NCBI RefSeq assembly: GCF_017571525.1
Contig: NZ_JAGETY010000013.1
Location: 62,001-126,000 of the forward strand
Direction of reading: 5' to 3'
Source: Hymenobacter sp. BT559
GTDB lineage: Bacteria; Bacteroidota; Bacteroidia; Cytophagales; Hymenobacteraceae
Length of the DNA: 64,000 bases
Shown here: positions 15,271 through 24,552 of the stretch, piece by piece
Position numbering within the stretch: position 1 is the first letter of the stretch
Layout: every line of letters starts with the position of its first letter
Made by a program: the position numbers and the translations under genes
Notes under the pieces: model-generated
What the model was told of the DNA's origin: nothing
Databases searched by the model: none
The model's input: the letters and a program-made list of their open reading frames with translations, nothing else

Positions 15271-17160
15271 ATGTTCGCATCTACCTCTGCCTTTTGCCGC
15301 CTGGCCGCCGTGGCCGGCCTGCTGGCGGCCGTTCCCGCCGCCGCCCAAACCAAAATCAAAACTAAAGTAAAGCCCGGCTCGGCCAGTGCCGCGCCGGCCA
15401 AGGCCGCCGTAGATGCTGCTCCTGCGGGTGGCAGCCTGCGCTATACGCTGGCCATGCCGGCCCCCCAAACGCACTACTTCGAGGTGCGGATGGATATGCA
15501 GGGCTTTGGCCAGGAATATACCGACCTGAAGATGCCCGTGTGGGCGCCCGGCTCGTACCTGGTGCGCGAGTTTGCGCGGCACGTCGAGCGCTTTAAGGCG
15601 CAGGGTGCCAATGGCCAGGCCCTAGCCGTGGAGAAGCTCGACAAGAATACCTGGCGCGTACACCATGCCGGCCAGGGCACGTTCCGGGTCGATTATGGGG
15701 TGTATGCATACGAAATCAGCGTTCGCACCAGCTTTATCGATGCCGACCACGGCTTTGCGCTGGGCAGCAGCATCTTTATGTACCCGGCGCTGGCCAAGAA
15801 TATGGCGAGCCAGGTAACGGTGCAGCCCGCCGCCGGCTGGGCCACGGTGAGCACCGCCCTGCGCGCCGCACCGGGTATGCAGAAGTTCGTGTATCAGTCG
15901 GCTAACTACGACGAACTGGCCGACTCGCCCATCGAAATCGGCAACCAGAAGGTGCTGAATTTCACAGCTAATAACACGCCGCACCAGATGGCTATGTACG
16001 GCCCGTATCAGCTGGCCGACGAGTCCCGCTTCCTGGGCGATATGAAGAAGATAACCGAGGAAGCCCAGCGCGTGGTGGGCCAGAACCCCATCGACCACTA
16101 CCTCTTTATTGTGCACCACCTCGAAGCGGGTGGGGGCGGCCTGGAGCACCTCTACTCGACCACGCTAGGGGCCCGGCCGGGCACGTACTCGTCGGAAGCC
16201 GGCTACAAGAACTTCTTGCGCCTGGTCGCGCACGAGTATTTCCACCTCTGGAACGTGAAGCGAATCCGGCCGGTGGCGCTCGGGCCGTTCGACTACGACC
16301 ACGAAAACTACACGCACATGCTCTGGGTGAGCGAAGGCCAGACCGAGTACATGGCCAACCAGATTGCCCAGCGCGCGGGCTTCTACACGGCTCAGCAGTA
16401 CTACGACCAGCTGGCCGCCGTGCTAGGGGGCGTGGAAAACCAGCCCGGCAACAAGCTTCAGCCGGTGGCCATGTCGAGCTTCGACGCCTGGATTCGCGGC
16501 TACCGCCCCGACGAAAACTCGCGCAACTCCGAAATCAGCTACTACGACAAGGGCGAGATGGTGGGCATGGTGCTCGACCTGATGATAGTGCAGGCTACCA
16601 ATGGCCAGAAACACATCGACGACGTGTTCCGCCTGCTCTACGACAAGTACTACAAGGGCCTGAAGCGCGGCTTTACCGACCAGGAATACCAGGATGCTGT
16701 GGCGCAGGTGGCCGGCCGGCGCTTCGACGACTTCTTCCAGAACTACGTCTACAACGCCCGCACCCTCGACTATAACACTGCCCTCGGCTACGTAGGCCTG
16801 ACCCTGACCAGCACCCCCGCTAGCCCCAACGGCAGCCTCGGGGCCAACATTGCAAACCGCAACGGCCACTACGTAGTAACCTTCGTGAAGCGCGATGGCA
16901 CCGCCTGGAACGGCGGCCTCAACGTGAACGATGAGGTGCTGCAGCTCAACGGCGCCGCCCCCACCGACGAGTCGGTGAAGCAGGCGCTGTTCAACACCGC
17001 GCCCGGCACGGCCCTAAAAATGCAGGTAAAGCATGGCGCGCTCACCCACGAGCTGAGCCTAACCCTGCAGCCCGACCCCGACCGCACCTACCAGATTCAG
17101 CCCGTGGCTAGCCCCACCCCCGACCAGCAGCGCCTGCTGGCCAAGTGGCTGGGCAAGTAA
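15271..17160 (+). CDS. M61 family metallopeptidase with PDZ domain
   Basis: 629 residues from the ATG at 15271, which gives a clear signal peptide (ending VPAAAQ); the open frame begins 21 codons earlier. M61 peptidases (glycyl aminopeptidase type) are zinc enzymes. Seen: the beta-rich N-domain, HHLEAGGGGLEHLYSTT, the zinc motif HEYFH at 321-325 followed by LWNVKRIRP, and WVSEGQTEYMANQ with the third ligand Glu. A PDZ domain follows at about 520-600 (VTFVKRDGTAWNGGLNVND). A CTTTG promoter-like box lies just before the start. It probably degrades peptides in the periplasm. Confidence 0.93.
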   Translation: MFASTSAFCRLAAVAGLLAAVPAAAQTKIKTKVKPGSASAAPAKAAVDAAPAGGSLRYTLAMPAPQTHYFEVRMDMQGFGQEYTDLKMPVWAPGSYLVREFARHVERFKAQGANGQALAVEKLDKNTWRVHHAGQGTFRVDYGVYAYEISVRTSFIDADHGFALGSSIFMYPALAKNMASQVTVQPAAGWATVSTALRAAPGMQKFVYQSANYDELADSPIEIGNQKVLNFTANNTPHQMAMYGPYQLADESRFLGDMKKITEEAQRVVGQNPIDHYLFIVHHLEAGGGGLEHLYSTTLGARPGTYSSEAGYKNFLRLVAHEYFHLWNVKRIRPVALGPFDYDHENYTHMLWVSEGQTEYMANQIAQRAGFYTAQQYYDQLAAVLGGVENQPGNKLQPVAMSSFDAWIRGYRPDENSRNSEISYYDKGEMVGMVLDLMIVQATNGQKHIDDVFRLLYDKYYKGLKRGFTDQEYQDAVAQVAGRRFDDFFQNYVYNARTLDYNTALGYVGLTLTSTPASPNGSLGANIANRNGHYVVTFVKRDGTAWNGGLNVNDEVLQLNGAAPTDESVKQALFNTAPGTALKMQVKHGALTHELSLTLQPDPDRTYQIQPVASPTPDQQRLLAKWLGK

Positions 17161-17180
17161 ACCCGATGAGACTTAAAAAA

Positions 17181-17214
17181 GAAAGTGCCCCGGCCATTCG
17201 GCCGGGGCGCTTTC
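17181..17214. terminator. Bidirectional terminator
   Basis: GAAAGTGCCCCGGCC / GGCCGGGGCGCTTTC (one G-T mismatch position) with an ATTC loop lies between the stops of the M61 peptidase and the DsbD-like gene and is followed by T-rich sequence on both strands. Confidence 0.85.
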
Positions 17215-17231
17215 ATTTTAGGTAACCAAGG

Positions 17232-18977
17232 TTAGTGGTAGGCTTTAAGGCCGCTCTCCAAATAGCTGACGAAGTTGGCCGGCTCATAATCAGCACCCTG
17301 CGGCGGCACCAGCACTTGGCCCTCGCGACCCAGCAGCACGTAGTAGGGCTGCGAGTTGGTGTTGAAGCGGCTGGCTTGCAGGTCGCTATACTTGTTGCCG
17401 ATAGTGCGGATGATTTTGCCGCTGAATTTCGACACGGTTTGCTCGGCGGCGGGTAGCTCGGTCTTGTCGTCCACGTAGAGCTGAATGAGCACGTACTTAT
17501 CGCGGATAAGCGGGAGCACCCGCTTGTCGGGCCACACGTTGGCTTCCATCTTGCGGCAGTTCACGCAGGCGTGGCCCGTGAAGTCGATGAGCACCGGCTT
17601 GCCCACCTGGCGGGCATAGGCCATGCCTTCGTCGTAGTCGAAGAATGCGGGCAGGCCTAGCGGCGCGTGAAACAGCTCGGCGTATTTGTGCGGCGCAGTG
17701 CTGGCGGCCGGAGCCGCGCTGCCACCAGCCGGGGCGAGCAGAGTGGGGGTATACAGGTCAAAATCCTGGGTATCCTGCGGAGGCAGAAAGGCCGACACGG
17801 CCCGCAGCGGCGCGCCCCACAGGCCCGGCACCAGGTAGAGCGTAAACGCCAAGACGATGATGGACAAAAACAGGCGCGGCAGCGTGATAAACGGCAGCTC
17901 GCTGTCGTGCGAGAAGCGCAGCTTGCCGAGCAGATACAGGCCCATCATCCCGAAAATAACTACCCACAGCGTCAGGTATACCTCGCGGTCGAACCACTGC
18001 CAGTGGTAAGCCAGGTCCACATTTGATAGAAATTTGAGGGCTAGCGCCAACTCCAAAAAGCCCAGCGTCACCTTCACCGAGTTGAGCCAGCCGCCCGACT
18101 TGGGCAGCGAGGTCATCCAGCCCGGAAACAGCGAAAACAGCGTAAACGGCATAGCCAGGGCCAGCGCAAAGCCGAACATGCCTACCGCCGGCCCTAGCAG
18201 CTGGCCCATGCTGGCCGCCTGCACCAGCAGGGTGCCGATGATGGGCCCAGTGCACGAAAACGACACCAGCGCCAGCGTAGCCGCCATAAAGAAAATGCCC
18301 AGCAGGCCGCCCTTATCGGCCTTCTCGTCCATTTTATTGGCCCAGGCCGTGGGCAGCATAATCTCAAAGGCACCCAAAAAAGAAGCCCCAAACACGACCA
18401 GCAGCAGAAAGAAGAAGAAGTTGAAAATGCCGTTGGTAGCCAGGTTATTCAAGGCATCGGCCCCAAACAGCACCGTGATGAGCAGCCCCAGCGCCACGTA
18501 GATGACGATGATGCTGGCCCCGTACACGAGCGCATTGCGAATGCCCCGCGCCCGCGTGCCCGAGCGCTTGGTGAAGAAGCTCACCGTCATGGGTAGCAGC
18601 GGGAAGATGCAGGGCATTATCACGGCCGCAAAGCCGCCGAGCAGGCCCGCCAAGAACGTCACCCACAAGGAAGATTGGGCCGGTGCAGGCGCCGCCGGCT
18701 GGCTAGCTGGTGTAGCGGGTGCGGCGGGGCTGGCCGTGGCCGAGGTAGCCGCCCGGCTAGCGGCGGCCGGTGCGGTAGCTGTATCGGTCGCTTTAGCAGC
18801 GGGCGCCGCCTCTTCGACGGGGGTAAACTGAATATCGGCCGTCGAAACGGTATCCTGGGCCAGAGCCGGAAGGCCAGCAAAAGCCCCCACCAGCAGCCAT
18901 ATACCTAGCAGCCAGGCCGCAGGGGCCTTTAACAAGCGCAGGAGCCTAGTGGCTCCTGCTAAAGTGGTTACGCGCAT
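17232..18977 (-). CDS. dsbD: Thiol:disulfide interchange protein, DsbD beta and gamma domains
   Basis: 581 residues. It moves electrons from cytosolic thioredoxin across the inner membrane to periplasmic thiol proteins. After a signal-like N-terminus and an Ala/Pro-rich linker come eight membrane helices with the reactive cysteines in VIMPCIFPLLPM and SFSCTGPIIG, then a thioredoxin-fold gamma domain with CVNC at 471-474 (FTGHACVNCRKMEANVW). The N-terminal alpha (nDsbD) domain is absent here and is coded by the gene 11 bases upstream, so the two form an operon and a split DsbD. Confidence 0.93.
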   Translation of the reverse strand: MRVTTLAGATRLLRLLKAPAAWLLGIWLLVGAFAGLPALAQDTVSTADIQFTPVEEAAPAAKATDTATAPAAASRAATSATASPAAPATPASQPAAPAPAQSSLWVTFLAGLLGGFAAVIMPCIFPLLPMTVSFFTKRSGTRARGIRNALVYGASIIVIYVALGLLITVLFGADALNNLATNGIFNFFFFLLLVVFGASFLGAFEIMLPTAWANKMDEKADKGGLLGIFFMAATLALVSFSCTGPIIGTLLVQAASMGQLLGPAVGMFGFALALAMPFTLFSLFPGWMTSLPKSGGWLNSVKVTLGFLELALALKFLSNVDLAYHWQWFDREVYLTLWVVIFGMMGLYLLGKLRFSHDSELPFITLPRLFLSIIVLAFTLYLVPGLWGAPLRAVSAFLPPQDTQDFDLYTPTLLAPAGGSAAPAASTAPHKYAELFHAPLGLPAFFDYDEGMAYARQVGKPVLIDFTGHACVNCRKMEANVWPDKRVLPLIRDKYVLIQLYVDDKTELPAAEQTVSKFSGKIIRTIGNKYSDLQASRFNTNSQPYYVLLGREGQVLVPPQGADYEPANFVSYLESGLKAYH

Positions 18978-18988
18978 TACAGAAGATG

Positions 18989-19438
18989 TTATTTTACGGG
19001 AATGCTGAAGGCTACCTCATCGGGTGGCAGGCATTTCTCGTCGTTGCAGGCCATAAATTCGAGGTTGCCCTTCACCGTCACCGGGCCCTTGCCGGTCAGC
19101 TTCACCTTTTGCTGAAAAATAACCGAGTTGGTGAAGTAGCTCACCTGCATGTTGAAGGTCTTTTCCATCTTTGAAATCGGCTTGGGCTCCTGCGGCGTGC
19201 CCACCAGGGTGTAGGCTTTCGAAGGGTCAAACTTGATGGTGGTTTTTACCGGCCCGCCGTCCTTCACGTTTTGCGAATACACGTGCCAGCCTGCGTCGAT
19301 GGTAGCCTTCAGAAAGACAACGGCTTCGGTGGGGCTGATTTTTTTGGCAGCGTAGCTCCAGTGTACGGGCGCCAGAATCTGGGCCTTGGCCTGCGAGGCA
19401 CCAAGCAGGGCCATGCCTGCGAGCAGTAGTTTTTTCAT
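18989..19438 (-). CDS. Stand-alone DsbD alpha-type (N-terminal) domain protein
   Basis: 149 residues from the ATG at 19438 (MKKLLLAGMALL, signal peptide ending KAQ). It resembles the N-terminal domain of DsbD: ILAPVHWSYAAKKISPTEAV, GWHVYSQNVKDGGPVKTTI, and FMACNDEKCLPP with two Cys in the place of the DsbD alpha-domain pair. It should receive electrons from the membrane protein coded 11 bases downstream and reduce periplasmic partners. An earlier in-frame start five codons upstream is less likely. Confidence 0.88.
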   Translation of the reverse strand: MKKLLLAGMALLGASQAKAQILAPVHWSYAAKKISPTEAVVFLKATIDAGWHVYSQNVKDGGPVKTTIKFDPSKAYTLVGTPQEPKPISKMEKTFNMQVSYFTNSVIFQQKVKLTGKGPVTVKGNLEFMACNDEKCLPPDEVAFSIPVK

Positions 19439-19625
19439 GAGTGCAAGGGGCAATTAAGCGGCCCCGTAGAAACGCTAAAACAAAGGTAGTGCCTGTTTTA
19501 TCCCGGCCATTCGCGCACGGGCAGGCTAGCGGCCGGCACACACCGAATGACCCGCTGGCCGCACCAAGCGTAGGCGAACTACCGCTTACCGTGCCCAGAT
19601 GTTTTGCCAGGCCCTGGCGGGCTGG

Positions 19626-20432
19626 TTAGAAGTCGCTAGGGTCTTTGCGGCGCTGCGGCTTTTGCAGCGTCATCGCGGTTTGCAGGCCGTCGAGCAGGTG
19701 CCGCACATCGCGCAGGGCCTCCACTTTGAGGTCGGTCCAGGGCTTGCGGCTACCCAGGCCCACGTAGCCAAACAGATTGGCGTGGTCTTGCTCAAGCGGC
19801 CCGCCCGAGTTGAGATGCGGGGTTTTGAGCGCATCGTGCGTCAAATTGCTGAGTACGTATTTGTAGCGTCCGTCTTTGACGTAGATGCTAAGCGTGTGGC
19901 GCACCACACCCGCGTAGGAGCTGCGCGGCACGTTGTCATAGGTATTACGGAGGGCTACCAAGCGGGCGCCGCGTAGCACGATTTGGCCCGTAGCGGCGTC
20001 CTGCTGCGTTATCTCCGCATTTTGTAAGTTGTAAGCCTGGCTTACCCAGGCGCGGGCCCGCTCAAACAGCACGGCCTGGCTGGCGCCCGGCACCTGCACT
20101 ACGCCTTCATAGGTAATGAGCTGGCTGGCAGGGCTAATGGGGGGTGGCGTGGCATCCTCCGGGTCATAATCGCGGAGCTTTGCAATAGGGGTGATGTAGA
20201 GAAAGCCGTCTTGCCTGACCACCACCCATCCCGGTGAAAAAGGGCCCACTACCACTGCCTCGGCCTGGCTGGGCAGGTAGCGGTTAGGGCGGTGTAGGGT
20301 GTCGGCGCTATTATAAAGAGGCGCCTTGGTCAGGCCAATATGGTAGGAAATGGGAGGTTTGGTAGCCTGAATTTTTTGGGCGAGCCCCACTGTTGGTAGG
20401 GCGCAAAGACAACAGTATAAAGCAGCTTTCAT
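19626..20432 (-). CDS. DUF4468 domain secreted protein
   Basis: 268 residues with a signal peptide (ending TVGLAQ). The stretch ITYEGVVQVPGASQAVLFERARAWVSQAYN and the following beta strands fit DUF4468, a TBP-like fold found in many Bacteroidota envelope proteins of unknown role. The N-terminal 100 residues hold YLPSQAEAVVVGPFSPGWVVVR, perhaps an SH3-like beta domain. The C-terminus ends in a helix (EALRDVRHLLDGLQTAMTL) and basic residues. Monocistronic by spacing. Confidence 0.75.
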   Translation of the reverse strand: MKAALYCCLCALPTVGLAQKIQATKPPISYHIGLTKAPLYNSADTLHRPNRYLPSQAEAVVVGPFSPGWVVVRQDGFLYITPIAKLRDYDPEDATPPPISPASQLITYEGVVQVPGASQAVLFERARAWVSQAYNLQNAEITQQDAATGQIVLRGARLVALRNTYDNVPRSSYAGVVRHTLSIYVKDGRYKYVLSNLTHDALKTPHLNSGGPLEQDHANLFGYVGLGSRKPWTDLKVEALRDVRHLLDGLQTAMTLQKPQRRKDPSDF

Positions 20433-20545
20433 GGGCTAAAAGTAACGGCCAACGCGCCAAACGGGCGTTAGAAGTGTCCTTGCCGTGCTAGCCCTACCCG
20501 TAAGTGGCGTGTCTGGTGAATAAAATAAAGTTTGCGCCGCGCCAG

Positions 20546-20593
20546 TCCATAAAAAAACGCCTGCTGAATGCTCAGCAGGCGTTTTTTTATGGA
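20546..20593. terminator. Terminator of kup, 22-base-pair perfect stem
   Basis: TCCATAAAAAAACGCCTGCT... and its exact complement (20546-20567 and 20572-20593) enclose a four-base loop. With A and T runs on both sides it can work in both directions; it follows the kup stop at 20605. Confidence 0.9.
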
Positions 20594-20604
20594 TATATTG
20601 CGGA

Positions 20605-22557
20605 TTACTTCACCCGCGTCAGGGCTACTTCGCGCACCGGCGCAATCACCATCGGTACCTTCTCCATCTTCACCGACGAGGTATCGAGGCCAAAATACTG
20701 GGCCTCGCCCGAGATAAACTGCTTGATATAGAAGTAAGCCTGCATCACGAGCTTCTCGATAGTGGGGAAGTCGTTTTCGATAGATAAGTACTTCTCCAGC
20801 ACCACAAAGCGGAAGTCGCCGGTGACGTGCTGCTTGCTGAGCGAGGCGTAGCGCGAGGTAATGTCCACCTCCTTATTGCGCACCAGGTCCTCTACCACTT
20901 TGCGGAAGAACAGATTGATGCGCTGCTGCACCCGGAAGCCCAGCTTAAAATTGATGCGGAACACGTCGTCGGGCGCCAATTCGGTCACCTTATACTCCAT
21001 GGTGTAGGGCTCATCGGTGGTATCGACGTGGATAAACCAGTAGATGTCTGCTCGCTTAGGTCGCTTTTGGAAAATGGAGTAAATAATCTTTTGCTCAATC
21101 TCGCTAGCCCGCTCGGCCGAGGTAAGGAACACCAGGTGGGTAGCATACTTCGAGATAGACTCATCGTTGCTGAGCTGCTTGAGCGGCTCGATGTAGGGCT
21201 CCATCTTCACGAAGTCGGTGAGGCGGCGCTTGATGTAGAAAGCCCGCAGCCACACGTACATCACGCTCATCAGCGCCGAGCCAATGGCCAGCGATACCCA
21301 GCCGCCGTGCGGAAACTTGATGAGGTTGGCCACCATAAAGGAGCCCTCAATCAGCCCATACACCGCCACAAACAAGGCTACCAGCGGCAGTGCCACCCGC
21401 TTTATTTTGCGCAGCCACACGGTCAGCAGCACCGTGGTCATAAGCATGGTAAGCGTGATGGCCAGGCCATAGGCCGCTTCCATATTGGAGCTTTCGCGGA
21501 AAAACAGCACCACGCCAATGCAGCCGATGAGCAGCAGCCGGTTCATGCTCGGCACGTAGAGCTGGCCCTTCACGTCGGTGGGGTAGTTGAGGCGCACTTT
21601 GGGCCACATGTTGAGGCGAATAGCCTCGGCCACCAGCGTAAACGAGCCCGTGATGAGCGCCTGCGAGGCAATAACCGCCGCTACCGTGGCCAGCCCGATG
21701 CCGAACAGCAGAAACCACGACGGCATGAGTGCATAAAATGGGTTTTGCTCGCCTATCATCTGGCCCTTATGCGCCAGCAGCCAGGCGCCCTGGCCTAGGT
21801 AGTTGAGCAGTAATGTAGTTTTTACAAAAGCCCAGCTAATGCGGATGTTACCCTTGCCGCAGTGGCCCAGGTCGGAGTAAAGTGCCTCTGCTCCCGTGGT
21901 ACACAGAAAAACCGACCCTAGCAGCCAGAAGCCGCCGGGGTAATTAACCAGCAGCTGGTAAGCGTAGTAGGGGTTGATGGCCCGCAGAATGGTGGGGTTG
22001 TGCGCAATCCAAACTGCCCCCAGCACGCCCAGCATCGTAAACCACAGCAGCATAATCGGCCCGAAGGCCTTGCCTACTATCTGAGTGCCAAAGCTTTGCA
22101 GCAGGAACAAGCCTGCGATAATGCCGATAACAATGGGCACCGTAGGAATGGTAGGGTAAATAGCCCGCAGACCTTCGACCGCCGATGCCACCGAAATGGG
22201 CGGCGTAATAACACCATCGGCCAGCAGCGCGGCCCCACCAATAATGGCCACGGCCGACAGCCAGGCCCCGCGCCGGCGCACCAGGGCGTAGAGCGAAAAG
22301 ATGCCGCCCTCGCCGTTGTTGTCAGCGTTGAGGGTGAGCAGCACGTACTTAACGGTGGTTTGCAGGGTGAGCGTCCAGATAACGCACGAGATGCCGCCCA
22401 GCACCAGGGCCTCGTCAATGAGGCCGGGTGTGTGGCCGCTCTTCAGAATGGACGACATCACGTAGAGCGGCGACGTGCCGATATCGCCATAGATGATGCC
22501 CAGCGCGATAAGCAGTCCCGCCCCGGAAATGGCGGTGTGCGAGTGTTTAGAACTCAT
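20605..22557 (-). CDS. kup: KUP family potassium uptake protein
   Basis: 650 residues, the usual length of Kup, a K+/H+ symporter of the inner membrane. Seen: the N-terminal signature LGIIYGDIGTSPLYVMSSIL, about twelve hydrophobic segments in the first 430 residues (for example WFTMLGVLGAVWI, SVFLCTTGAEALYSDLGHCG), and a hydrophilic C-terminal domain with YWFIHVDTTDEPYTMEYKV. The TGAEALYSDLGH block is highly conserved in the family. Single gene with its own terminator. Confidence 0.96.
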   Translation of the reverse strand: MSSKHSHTAISGAGLLIALGIIYGDIGTSPLYVMSSILKSGHTPGLIDEALVLGGISCVIWTLTLQTTVKYVLLTLNADNNGEGGIFSLYALVRRRGAWLSAVAIIGGAALLADGVITPPISVASAVEGLRAIYPTIPTVPIVIGIIAGLFLLQSFGTQIVGKAFGPIMLLWFTMLGVLGAVWIAHNPTILRAINPYYAYQLLVNYPGGFWLLGSVFLCTTGAEALYSDLGHCGKGNIRISWAFVKTTLLLNYLGQGAWLLAHKGQMIGEQNPFYALMPSWFLLFGIGLATVAAVIASQALITGSFTLVAEAIRLNMWPKVRLNYPTDVKGQLYVPSMNRLLLIGCIGVVLFFRESSNMEAAYGLAITLTMLMTTVLLTVWLRKIKRVALPLVALFVAVYGLIEGSFMVANLIKFPHGGWVSLAIGSALMSVMYVWLRAFYIKRRLTDFVKMEPYIEPLKQLSNDESISKYATHLVFLTSAERASEIEQKIIYSIFQKRPKRADIYWFIHVDTTDEPYTMEYKVTELAPDDVFRINFKLGFRVQQRINLFFRKVVEDLVRNKEVDITSRYASLSKQHVTGDFRFVVLEKYLSIENDFPTIEKLVMQAYFYIKQFISGEAQYFGLDTSSVKMEKVPMVIAPVREVALTRVK

Positions 22558-22642
22558 GTGACAGGAGTAATTACTTAGTCAAAAAACAGCGGAGGGAGAA
22601 AACCAGTGGCGCGGTAAAAATAAGCAGGCACTGAGGCGGGCT

Positions 22643-23443
22643 TTACGCAGGCGGGTGAGAAACGGCTGGTTCGGGGCCTGGCGGCTCGCCGACGGCCTCT
22701 ATCGCGGCGGCAACTTCGGCATTATGCGCGGCCTCCAGGGCGGCTAGCGCGGCCGCTGCTTCGGCCGCCGCCTGGTCGTGGGCACGGTAGATGCGGCGGT
22801 TGGCTTCGCCCACCAGGCGCCGCCAGGCATCGGCGTCGCCAGGTAGGGCAAAATGCGCCGCCTCGCGCCCTAGCAGCCATAGCCGCAGCCGGTTGGTGCC
22901 CCGGTGGCCGTAGAGCAGCATCAGGGCCGTGGCTAGCAGGCCCGCCATAGTAGGCAGCGTGCGCAGCCAGTTATTTAAAAACAAAATGAGCACGATGGCC
23001 AGCCCCATTCCACCCAGCAAATACCACAGCAGCCAGCGCACCGGCTGCACCTCGGCCCGCTCTAGCTCGCGCAGGCCAAAGGTCTGGCCCAGCACCGTGA
23101 GCGAAGTGGCCGTGAGGGTCAGGCGGCCGTCGGGGCTATTGATGGTAGGCGCGGGCGGGGTGGTGGCTTCCTCGGCCTGGGCTTGTGCCAGGGCCGGTTC
23201 GGCTGAGGCGGCAGATTCTGCCGTCGGAGTAGCAAGCGGCGCTGACCCGGCCGCAACCAAAGCCGCCACCGGTGCTGGGGCAGCCGGTGGCGGGGTAGGG
23301 GCAGCAAGCGGGGGCTGAGCGGGGCTAGCGGGCATAGCTGTGCTGTGCCGTACCCAGGTGGGTGCGGTAGCAGCGGTGGCCGTGGCACCCGCTAGGGGGG
23401 CGGGCGTCAGCGGCGCCTCGTCCGGTACGTCCCCGTCTGGCAC
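22643..23443 (-). CDS. Unknown membrane protein with Ala/Pro-rich N-terminus
   Basis: 266 residues from a GTG at 23443, six bases after the FKBP stop, so very probably cotranslated. The first 105 residues are low complexity (Ala, Pro, Thr). A beta-type segment GRLTLTATSLTVLGQTFGLREL precedes two membrane helices (LLWYLLGGMGLAIVLILFL and TMAGLLATALMLLYG); this arrangement resembles DUF6232-type proteins. The C-terminal Ala/Glu-rich stretch may be a coiled coil. Function unknown. Confidence 0.6.
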   Translation of the reverse strand: MPDGDVPDEAPLTPAPLAGATATAATAPTWVRHSTAMPASPAQPPLAAPTPPPAAPAPVAALVAAGSAPLATPTAESAASAEPALAQAQAEEATTPPAPTINSPDGRLTLTATSLTVLGQTFGLRELERAEVQPVRWLLWYLLGGMGLAIVLILFLNNWLRTLPTMAGLLATALMLLYGHRGTNRLRLWLLGREAAHFALPGDADAWRRLVGEANRRIYRAHDQAAAEAAAALAALEAAHNAEVAAAIEAVGEPPGPEPAVSHPPA

Positions 23444-23449
23444 CGCAGC

Positions 23450-24085
23450 TTAGTTATTTACTTTCAACAGCTCCACGTCGAAAATCAACGTCGAGTCGGG
23501 GCCAATGTCGCGGCCGGCGCCGCGCTTGCCGTAGGCCAGCTCCGACGGAATGTAGAGGCGCCACTTCGAGCCTTCGGGCATGAGCTGCAGGGCCTCGGTC
23601 CAGCCCGCGATAACACCGTTTACCGGGAAGGTAGCGGGCTGGCCGCGCTGGTAGCTGCTGTCGAATACGTTGCCATTGATGAGGGTGCCGTGGTAGTGCG
23701 TGGTTACCGACGAGCGCAGGGTAGGCTTTTTGCCGCTGCCTTCGGTCAGCACTTCGTATTGCAGGCCGCTGGGCAGGGTCGTTACGCCCGGCTTGTTTTT
23801 GTTTTCGGCGAGGAAGGCTTCGCCTTCGGCTTTGTTGTTCATGGAGTTAGGGTTTGGGGTGTCGTCGTCATCGTCGTCCTGGCCACCGCCCAGCTGCTCT
23901 TGCAGCTGCTGCATGGCGGCTTGCATCTGCTCTTGGGTGAGGCGGCTGGGCTGGCCGGCTAGCCCCTCTTTGAGAGCGGCAGCCAGGGTATCGATGTCCA
24001 GCTCCAGGCCTTGCTGGGCAAAATTGCGGGCCAGGTCGCGGCCAATGATGTAGCTGACCTGCTGCTGATTGGTGTCGAGGGTCAC
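23450..24085 (-). CDS. FKBP-type peptidyl-prolyl cis-trans isomerase (Mip-like)
   Basis: 211 residues from the GTG at 24085 (VTLDTNQQQVSYIIGRDLAR), where similarity to FkpA/Mip N-terminal dimerisation domains begins. The frame stays open to a TTG at 24187, which would add 34 residues with a short hydrophobic stretch; if used it might target the protein to the envelope. The FKBP domain is at the C-terminus: SVTTHYHGTLINGNVFDSSY, GWTEALQLMPEGSKWRLYIP, LAYGKRGAG, LIFDVELL. A run of six Asp lies in the linker. The enzyme speeds proline isomerisation during protein folding. It heads a two-gene operon. Confidence 0.9.
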   Translation of the reverse strand: MTLDTNQQQVSYIIGRDLARNFAQQGLELDIDTLAAALKEGLAGQPSRLTQEQMQAAMQQLQEQLGGGQDDDDDDTPNPNSMNNKAEGEAFLAENKNKPGVTTLPSGLQYEVLTEGSGKKPTLRSSVTTHYHGTLINGNVFDSSYQRGQPATFPVNGVIAGWTEALQLMPEGSKWRLYIPSELAYGKRGAGRDIGPDSTLIFDVELLKVNN

Positions 24086-24189
24086 GGGTAAAAGGAGGAT
24101 AAGCGCACCGGCTCGCCAGAGCCGGCAAGTGTGAGAAATAGAAAACGAGGCCGCGAAGGTCGGCACTACTGCCGGCTTCTTACGCAAAA

Positions 24190-24210
24190 AGCCCCGCCAG
24201 GGGCGGGGCT
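24190..24210 (-). terminator. Terminator of the 44-codon gene
   Basis: AGCCCCGCC / GGCGGGGCT stem with a run of T after it on the minus strand, 32 bases past the stop at 24243. Confidence 0.75.
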
Positions 24211-24242
24211 AATCGGTCAAGTATGGTGGGAAACCTGATGGC

Positions 24243-24377
24243 TTAGAGGTAGTAGTGGTCCTCTTCGCCATGCAGGTGAAAGGTCAGATTGAGGCTAGCC
24301 AGCTGCGCACTCAGGTAGCGGAGCGAGCCCAGGCCACCTAGCAGCAGCAACGAGGATAGGGCAGTAGTCTTTTTCAT
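24243..24377 (-). CDS. 44-residue secreted or membrane peptide, unknown
   Basis: A short frame starts ATG at 24377: MKKTTALSSLLLLGGLGSL, a typical signal or anchor sequence, and ends HLHGEEDHYYL, rich in His, Glu and Tyr. A perfect TAnnTTTG box (TATCTTTG on the minus strand, 24412-24419) lies 34 bases before the start and a terminator follows, so it is an independent transcription unit. Function unknown; the His/Glu tail could bind metal, which is a guess. Confidence 0.55.
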   Translation of the reverse strand: MKKTTALSSLLLLGGLGSLRYLSAQLASLNLTFHLHGEEDHYYL

Positions 24378-24411
24378 GAGAACTGGTTGGTTAGATGATA
24401 AAAGTGTGGGG

Positions 24412-24419
24412 CAAAGATA
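24412..24419 (-). promoter_or_regulatory. Minus-7 box TATCTTTG
   Basis: An exact match to the Bacteroidota TAnnTTTG element on the minus strand, placed about 34 bases before the start of the 44-codon gene. The upstream TTTG is only 12 bases away, shorter than the usual spacing, so the minus-33 part is doubtful. Confidence 0.45.
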
Positions 24420-24552
24420 CGAAGGTTAGTTCAAAACGTTAGGCATGCCGAGTAGTTCTGAGCTACGTGCTGCTTTAAATAGGGATAGTTCGTATACCTT
24501 GACAATGAAAGTAGTTGAATCCGTATTTTCCACTTCGTAAGGCAAGCTCACT

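Noticed and set aside
20827..21798. Plus-strand frame opposite kup
   Set aside because: His/Arg/Gln-rich antisense shadow; Kup is certain on the other strand.
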